NCBI GenBank assembly: GCA_026826555.1
Contig: JAKSZT010053764.1
Coordinates: forward strand, 39,896,523 to 39,960,522
Direction of reading: 5' to 3'
Length of the DNA stretch: 64,000 nt
Origin: Tolypeutes matacus
Lineage: Eukaryota; Chordata; Mammalia; Cingulata; Chlamyphoridae
Shown here: positions 57,561 to 64,000 of the stretch, piece by piece
Position numbering within the stretch: position 1 is the first letter of the stretch
Layout of the letters: each line of letters starts with the position of its first letter
Position numbers and translations under genes: made by a program
Notes under the pieces: model-generated
Told to the model about the DNA's origin: nothing
The model's database searches: none
What the model saw: only the letters and a program-made list of their open reading frames with translations

Positions 57561-58261
57561 TAAAGATTTATTTGCACTTACGTTAAGCTTCCCAGAGCCC
57601 TTCAGGTCATTTGTTACATCATTATCAAACTCCTACAGAGTAGAGTGGCTACCTGTATTAAAGAAGGCAAGGAAGAAAAAATTGTGCTTTTAAGTTTTTG
57701 TTTTTTTAACAAAAAACTCCTGTGGGATGCCCCACAAGGAGAGGCTTTCTCAGTATCAACAGTTTACAGACTTTCAATGAAGCATTCTTGTGGCTACCAA
57801 ACTTATTTGACTGAGGCACGGACATTGAGCAGGTAAACATTGCCTGTAACTATGACAGGCCTGAGGGTTCTGACACCAACCTACATCGGGTAGACAGAGC
57901 AGGCTGGTTTGGCACTGAGGACTTGCCCATCACGTTTAGGGTCAGAAGAGAATGAAGGCAGAATCCTCAGCGACGCACAGGACCACTATGAGGTCAATAT
58001 TAATAAGCTGCCTGATGAGACAGCCATCTCCCCGTAATTGAACAGGCACCATAGAGGGCCCCCCCTTCTAGAATGTGACAGTCTGCCCCTCTTCAGGAGA
58101 CGACACCAGGCATGGGGATGAAAAAAAACACTAACACTGCTCTCCCCTGACAGCCCCTCCCACCCCATCCCCAACTTCCCTCTTTTGCATCACCACCAAT
58201 CCTAAACCCTCATTCCTGATTGGTCAGAATATTTTTTTCTAAAAATGAAACACATGGAAAA
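57561..58261. other. Unannotated intergenic sequence
   Basis: Between 57720 and 58050 the sequence is richer in codon-like order but has stops in all frames and matches nothing I recognise. A decayed retrocopy cannot be excluded. Confidence 0.3.
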
Positions 58262-58271
58262 AAGTCTATAG

Positions 58272-58380
58272 GTGGGAAACAGATGTGGCTCAAGAGGTTC
58301 GGCATCCGTCTACCATATGAAAGGACCGGGGTTCTATCCCCGGGACCTCCCGGTAAAAAACAAACAAACAAAAAAACAAA
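58272..58380 (+). mobile_element. DAS-type SINE
   Basis: A GTGGGAAACAGATGTGGCTCAAG head, GGGGTTCTATCCCCGG B-box region and an (AAAC)n tail. Flanked by AAGTCTATAG / AACTCTATAG (58262-58271, 58381-58390). Confidence 0.9.
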
Positions 58381-58774
58381 AACTCTATAGAGATACATTA
58401 TTCTGAGTAGTTAAACCGTTTAATTTTAAATAGAACAAAAGTGTCACTCCAAAGCGAATGACCAAAAAGAGCAATCAAGCAAGTCAGCCACAGCTAATTA
58501 ACAACAGTATTTAAAGAATTAGCCACCAGACAGTTCAGGCTCTAGGTCAACAGAGAAGCAGACTATTTGTCTCTTCTCCCAAGGCTTGCAGAGAGTTCCT
58601 GTTCTCCATTTCCTGCTGAATCCGTTATCAAGAGTAGCCCCTTACTTCCTTTTGCCCTTTGGCAGTCACAAGCATCCCTACCAGGTAGGAAGGGCAGGTA
58701 TTAGAGTTCCCGTTTTACAGAAGAGGAAACTGTGGTTCAGGTGGCCTAAGTGGCAGCCTCCTGCTCACACAGCA
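58381..58774. other. Unannotated; MIR-like end at 58690-58745
   Basis: CAGGTATTAGAGTTCCCGTTTTACAGAAGAGGAAACTGTGG is the 3' part of a MIR-type SINE. The rest was not recognised. Confidence 0.5.
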
Positions 58775-58885
58775 AAATGAAACATTTTATTTATCCGTTC
58801 ATTGGTTGATGGACACTTGGGTTGGCTCCAGCTTTTGGCTATTGTGAATAATGCTGCTATAAACATTGGTGTACAGGATTCGGCC
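58775..58885 (-). mobile_element. L1 ORF2 C-terminal fragment
   Basis: The minus strand encodes VYTNVYSSIIHNSQ and a PTQVSINQ-like block, the decayed end of L1 ORF2. Confidence 0.8.
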
Positions 58886-58892
58886 ACAAGAT

Positions 58893-58970
58893 AGAGATGG
58901 CACCGGACCGAACCCAGGACCTCCTATGTGGTAGGTGGGTGCCCAAGTGGTTGAGCCATCTGCTTCCTTA
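58893..58970 (-). mobile_element. Degraded DAS-type SINE
   Basis: The minus strand reads GGAAGCAGATGGCTCAACC, then GGTCCTGGGTTCGGTCC. Its tail is missing; it abuts the L1 fragment. Confidence 0.7.
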
Positions 58971-58984
58971 ATTTTATTTTTCTG

Positions 58985-59830
58985 AAGAGATAAGACATTC
59001 ACATGACTCAAACATTAAATAAGTATGTAGTGCAAAATGTCCTCTCTTGGTCTCCACCACCCCAGCTCCTACCCCCAGAAGGTAATTACTGTTATTAATT
59101 TCTTCTATGTTCTTCTAGAGCCTTTAATGCACTCTATTCTATACCACTGACCTTTTCGTCAATCATTGTGAGATACTAGGATTGTTTTGATTTGCGTAAC
59201 TTTAGAATGATTCTTGAAAATCAAGTAGTGTTAGTCCTCTGACTATTATTTTCCTTAGTTGTTTTGGCTCTTCCAAGTCCTTTGCATTTCCCTTTAAATT
59301 TTAGAATCAGCTTTTCAATTTCTACCAAAAAAAATGCTGAGAAATTGATTGGTATTGCACTGAATATGCATGTGCGCACGCGCACCCCCCCACACACACA
59401 CACAAACTTACTTCCCTTTTACTCCAAATGAAGAATGCTAAGTCCAGGTGACTTAAAAATTTTTTACATTAAAATTATTTTCAAAAGATGATACATCCAC
59501 ACAGTAACAAATTCAAAACATAGTGAAAAGTATCTACCCTCTTCTAACTCCCAGCCAAGCAGTTTGTCCCTAAAGGCAATCTTTGTTACCGGTTTCTTGG
59601 GAATGCTTCTGGGTTATTCTCTGCATTGTCTTATATCCTCTCTTTCTGTCCCTCTGTCTCTCTCTTTTTTATAAGAATGGAAACACATCATACACATTGT
59701 TCTGACCCTTGCTTTTTGTCAATCTCCAACGTATTTCAGAGCTTGTTCCATATCAACACGTATAGTTCTGCCTCATTCTTTTTAATAGCTGCATGGTCCT
59801 GACATCGGTGCTTTAAAGCCATGCATTTAA
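58985..59830 (-). mobile_element. Old L1 fragments
   Basis: Blocks such as AATTTCTACCAAAAAAAATGCTGAGA with TTGGTATTGCACTGAATATG and TAGCTGCATGGTCCTGACATCGG are the reverse of old L1. A short (CA)n run lies at about 59385-59404. More than one fragment may be present. Confidence 0.6.
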
Positions 59831-59841
59831 ATGTCTTCCTC

Positions 59842-60031
59842 TTGGGAAGCGGCTGTGGCTCAATCAGTAGGGCTCCCGTTTACCATATGGGAGGCCCCGG
59901 GTTCGGTTCCTGGGGCCTCCTGGTGAAGGCAAAGCCCGCCTGCACGGCGTGGTGAGCTGACCCAGCGAGCATAAGCAGCAAGGGGGGGATAAATGAATAA
60001 ATAAATAAAATCTTAAAAAAATAAAAAAAAT
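59842..60031 (+). mobile_element. DAS SINE, young subfamily (copy 3)
   Basis: Nearly identical to the copies at 34245 and 42265. Perfect 13-bp duplication AAATGTCTTCCTC at 59829-59841 and 60032-60044. Confidence 0.95.
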
Positions 60032-60044
60032 AAATGTCTTCCTC

Positions 60045-61645
60045 CATTTGTTCCTCTCTGAAGTTTGTGATTACACAGGCTTAACCATGGCAGACCCTGC
60101 ATCAGCCAGGTGGCACTTTTCTATTCCAGACTGTCTTATTTGTTGATTTATAGGTCCAAGAGATATCGGTTTATTGAGGGCAGAGACCCAATTATCCATA
60201 ACTGTATCCTTCATTGCAAAATAAAGTTCTGCTCTGCAGATAGCAGATCCAAAGACAGAGGACAGCACAAAGTGTGCATCCAGCCAGCTCCAACTTTGTA
60301 GAGTAAGCGAGGGACTCAGCAAGAATAAGTATCCTTATGATTAGTGAGAAGGTGGTTTCTTAGAGATAAACTCTATATAGAGTATATACTTCAAAGGCTG
60401 CTCTGAGGTCCAAGATAACACCCCTTTGTATTGGGGTCTATTTATACATTGTCTTCTGGAATTTTCTCCACAACATCCTTTGGAAAGGGTTTTGAAAATC
60501 ATTAAATCTGGCCGTGGCTGTCCATGGTGATTTTAGCAATTAAGCCATGTTTGGGCTGGGGGTGGAAAAGGGAGAAAACAGACTTGTGTCAAGTACTTTC
60601 TATAGTGGAGCTGTTTCACATTTACAAAGAAGTTCCGGATCCGTTCTGCCCTGAGCCCCTTTCTTCAGCAGTGTGTGCCTTTGTCAGAACCCGGCTTGCC
60701 CCCAGACACAGGCAGAGCGACGAAACAGCTGTTCATTCATAAAGAACACTGGCTGTCTCCATAACAACCATGTTCTGTTAAAACACTGGACGGGTGCTTG
60801 GGTCTCCTGGCCTGGCTGCAAATGCCTGTGGTTTTTCATTGGGTCCACCAGGTGGATTGTGAAGCAGGTGGGCCTTTGGAGCCAGCTCCCCACTGGAAGG
60901 AATTGTGACTCTGAAGCTAACAAATCGGTGGGTGAAGCACACTGGTTTTCTGAGTCTTTTCTGAAATGACTTTGAAATCGATACCCGGGTATGACTGTAA
61001 GATCTAGCATAAAGAAAGTGCTTTGTTCAGTCTGTGACTTATTTTCTTGGTGATAAGCTTTACATTTTATCTGGGATTTTTTGTTTTGTTATAGGTTAAA
61101 GAGATTTCATCAAGAACAAGGATCATTTAGTTACTATTTTGAGTCTTGTTTTATTTGATGTCCACTGTAGAGATAGAGCCCTGAGAGTTATGAATTACTG
61201 AACATTTTTGCCCTTCGAACAAAACTGACATAGGTAGACACCGATAATCAATAACTACATAAAATTTGGCCATATGCCTTTCAATACTCATCACATTGTT
61301 TACAAGATTTACAAATTCATGAACATAAATGTACATCACTATAATTTATTAATGAAGTCCTATAAACAATAAATGCACCATGAACACAAAATAAAATATT
61401 AAAATCCATGAAGACTGCTGATACCTGCTGAATTTTTGGTGACTTTAGCAGCTCAGCCAGACACTCAAAGAGGAGAGCAGCTTAACATGAAAAGATTCTA
61501 TTCTAGTTGAGTACTCAGGTCACTGAAGAATTTAAGTTCAGGCCCAGTGGGTCTGCCTCTTCTTGGTTGTCATAAAATTCTGGAAGACTCTTCTTCCTTG
61601 GTTATGCTAGACATTTGGCTTGCTAGAGCTGTAGCCAAGAGGACC
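60045..61645. other. Unannotated intergenic sequence
   Basis: No gene, RNA or confident repeat recognised. Confidence 0.3.
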
Positions 61646-61765
61646 TATGGTGGCTTGGAGCTATGTACCCTGGAAAAACATGTTCTTAACCTTAATCCGT
61701 TCCTGTGGATATGAAGCCATAAAGGTAAGTAGGACCTCTGGATGAGGTTACTTCAATTAAAGGGG
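61646..61765 (+). mobile_element. 5' fragment of the xenarthran-enriched LTR
   Basis: TATGGTGGCTTGGAGCTATGTACCCTGGAAAAACATGTTCTTAACC matches the start of the LTR at 52179. Confidence 0.75.
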
Positions 61766-61767
61766 GG

Positions 61768-62000
61768 CTCATTTATTCACTTATTTATTCATTCAATAAA
61801 TTCGATGACTAGCTATTGAGTTCCTACCTTGTTTCAAGCACTGTTATTGGAGTTGGAATACATCAGTGAAAATGATAAATATTCCTACCATTGTGAGCTT
61901 ACATGCAGTGAAGAGGAGAGACAGTAAACCATCAACATAAACAGTAACAAAAAGCATAACGATGACCCTATATATTTTGTAATGTGCTTTAATGGTACAT
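61768..62000 (+). mobile_element. L2/MIR-type old repeat
   Basis: TTCATTCAATAAATTCGATGACTAGCTATTGAGTTCCTACC, CAAGCACTGTTATTGGAGTTGGAATACATCAGTGAAAA and GTGAGCTTACATGCAGTGAAGAGGAGAGACAG are in the usual order of a very old mammalian LINE/SINE end. Confidence 0.65.
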
Positions 62001-62094
62001 GAATATCTTTTATGCCCATTATCTTGTTGGAGGCAACAGATCCTATGAGGTATAAGGCAATGAAGCCCAGGCTCCAGGTCATATGGTTAGTAAA

Positions 62095-62280
62095 AATAAC
62101 AGTAGTAGCTAATATATACTGTGCTACCAATTGTCCTGAGTGCTTTATAGATGTGTTAATTCGTTTAATCCTAACTAAAACCCTAGAAGTTGCTTTCTAC
62201 AACTGAGGCAAAGAGAGATTAAGTAACTTGCTGAAGGATTGTGGCCAATGCTGAGCCAAGATTTGAACTGGTACGTGTAG
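62095..62280 (+). mobile_element. MIR-type SINE fragment
   Basis: GTCCTGAGTGCTTTATAGATG, TTAATCCTAACTAAAACCC and GATTAAGTAACTTGCTGAAGG. Confidence 0.75.
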
Positions 62281-63011
62281 AACCATCGTAAGTCTCATCC
62301 CTCTCTATAGTCATCATGGCTTTGAGTGCATACCTTCTCGGCAGATTGTAAGCTCCATGAGGGCAGCTCCAGGCCTGTCTGCTCCACTGTTTTATTGGGC
62401 ACACTGCAGGTGTCCACAAAGCCTGGAAACATAGGCAAATGTGCATAATGTTCTCAAGGACATCTTTAAAAAAATAATAACATATGATCTGTTTTCAGAC
62501 TTTATGGATATCCTGTAGGTACTCAGTAAATGTATGTTTTATGAATGTATGAAACCTGGGTCCTCAAATCTTAACTTCCTACCTGACCACCCATACTCTC
62601 TAGATAGTTAAAATCTATTTCCTGCCATAGTTCTCTTTCTAAAAGTGCAATTTGGGGTGGGAGAGGGCTGGGTGAGGTGAGAGAGGGAGTAATTGTCTGG
62701 CACTATCCAAGAAGGAAGATTGTTTTGCCTTCCAGGGTCATCCTGTCCTTTGATATTTAAATTATTATACAGGTCACATTCTGTATGTCTACAGAAGGCC
62801 CAGTCCCCTCTGCAGGGGTCACTTCAAAGGATCCTGGGTGAGGGTCATAAATTGTCATAAATCCATTGGTTGCTGTTCTCTCCTCTTGCTGTGGACTTCT
62901 GCTCTAGATTTCTCCCACCTCTAGCCACCTCTTGACCACTTTGATGTCTGCATAGCTTCTGGCTGTGTGCTAATATCACTCACCCCTCCTTCATTACTGA
63001 TAGAATTTCTC
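62281..63011. other. Unannotated intergenic sequence
   Basis: No gene or repeat recognised with confidence. Confidence 0.3.
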
Positions 63012-63428
63012 TGATGGTTAACTGAACACACCCAAAAATAACAACAGCGATTTTATTGGCTCATGGTTTTAGAGACCAGAAGGCTTGTTTCCTCGCAGAG
63101 TTGGCAGTGTTCTGGATGGCTGGCAATCTTTGGGTTCCTTGACTTTCCCATCATGTAAGTGATGTCTTCTCCTTTCTTTTCCTGGTTTTGTTGACTTCCA
63201 ACTTCTGGACCCTCCCCATGGCTTTCTCTATTTCTGAATTTCTTCAGAAGGAAGAAATAGAGGACTCTGGTAATCTTCATTAAGACCCAACCTTACTCAG
63301 TTGGACCACATCTTAACTAAAAATAACATCTTCATGAGCTCCTATTTACAGTGGGTTCACACCTACAAGAATGTGGTTTAAGATTAAGAACACATCTAAA
63401 CTTGGAAGATATAACTCAAGCCACCACA
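63012..63428 (-). mobile_element. Solo LTR (xenarthran-enriched family, copy 3)
   Basis: On the minus strand it starts TGTGGTGGCTTGAGTTATATC, has TAGGTGTGAACCCACTGTAAAT and ATGTTATTTTTAGTTAAGATGTGG, and ends near CAGTTAACCATCA. These blocks align with the copy at 29283. No clear 5-bp duplication. Confidence 0.75.
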
Positions 63429-64000
63429 CCAGCCTGGTCTGCTTCTCCTTGGACTTTTTAAAAATGAGATAGAAAACAATTTTTTTCTTGTTTAACTTTT
63501 GTTATTTTTAGGTTTCTATCACTTTGCAGGTGCACTTAATCTTTACTGATACAGTACTGGTTTGTTTCATCTGATGGACACAAGCCTTTCTTTCTCTTTA
63601 GTTCCCCAAGGCACTGCTAATATGAGAGTGTTAGTTACAACTAGTTCCTCTCAAAAACTAAAAATACAGAAAAGAAAAACTTAACACCCAATCTCAGATA
63701 TCACTGCCCTGGAAATCCAATGGCATTATCTCTTCTTGGGGTTATCCCTTCCTAACTCTTCCCTGCTGCTACAAAGCTGGGGGCAGCTCCTTTCCTTCTT
63801 TCATCTGGGTCCCCCCTCATTCTGCTACTGGCAGAACATTACTTAAATGCCAATCACAAGAATGACTTTTCAAAACAGTATCAATTACATGACATTGAAT
63901 GTTTAATGTCTCAGTCTGAAGATTCTACTTTTGTGTAGGGACTTACCTTATTTGCATCTACATGACAAAAAGGATTTGCCAGTGAGATCCCTCCCAAAAC
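63429..64000. other. Unannotated right end of the window
   Basis: Nothing recognised. Confidence 0.3.

Noticed and set aside
57720..58060. Possible decayed retrocopy of a protein-coding mRNA
   Set aside because: No frame stays open and no protein was recognised. No A-tail or duplication was found.

Overview
This is a window of nuclear mammalian DNA, almost certainly from an armadillo-lineage xenarthran. The main evidence is the dominant SINE, a tRNA-Ala-like unit with A and B boxes, a short tail and target-site duplications. It matches the DAS family, which established knowledge ties to armadillos, and about twenty copies or parts are present. Older repeats shared by all placental mammals (MIR, MER5-like, MLT1-like LTRs, L1M fragments) sit beneath it. 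No bacterial, plasmid or CRISPR features were seen.

Only one functional protein-coding gene is supported: GOLM1 (GP73/GOLPH2), on the minus strand. A CpG island at about 44.0-45.1 kb holds the promoter and the inferred first, non-coding exon, with a good donor at 44699-44704. Exon 2 (27499-27648) carries the start codon, the cytosolic tail and the transmembrane anchor. Exon 3 (25147-25326) carries the furin-type RVRR motif and the start of the lumenal coiled coil. The two coding exons join in phase 0 and give residues 1-103. No later exon was recognised, so intron 3 appears to run off the left end of the window. Intron 3 seems to begin with a GC donor rather than GT.

Layout. 0-25 kb is intron 3 of GOLM1. 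It holds a full-length but dead L1 (3219-9417) with clean target-site duplications, an RPL23A processed pseudogene (10.4-10.9 kb), several LTRs, MIRs and DAS SINEs, and a 10-N assembly gap flanked by a perfect 47-bp repeat. 25-45 kb is exon 3, intron 2, exon 2, intron 1 and the promoter. Intron 1 holds a second, internally deleted L1 (32047-36426). This L1 was inserted into an older L1M tail and was itself hit by a DAS SINE and by a poly(A) retrocopy of an unidentified sequence. 45-64 kb is intergenic DNA upstream of GOLM1, made of fossil LTRs, hAT-like elements and L1 pieces.

The least explained structure lies at 54.1-56.35 kb. Two 140-bp arms in opposite orientation, about 94 percent identical with no indels, flank 1.95 kb of apparently unique DNA. 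That spacer contains one sequence that looks like a small exon and a GC-richer block resembling a regulatory element. I found nothing that amounts to a new multi-gene system. The strongest observations are this inverted repeat, the GC-AG intron, the nested retroposon history, DAS elements built from two tRNA-like units, and the assembly overlap.
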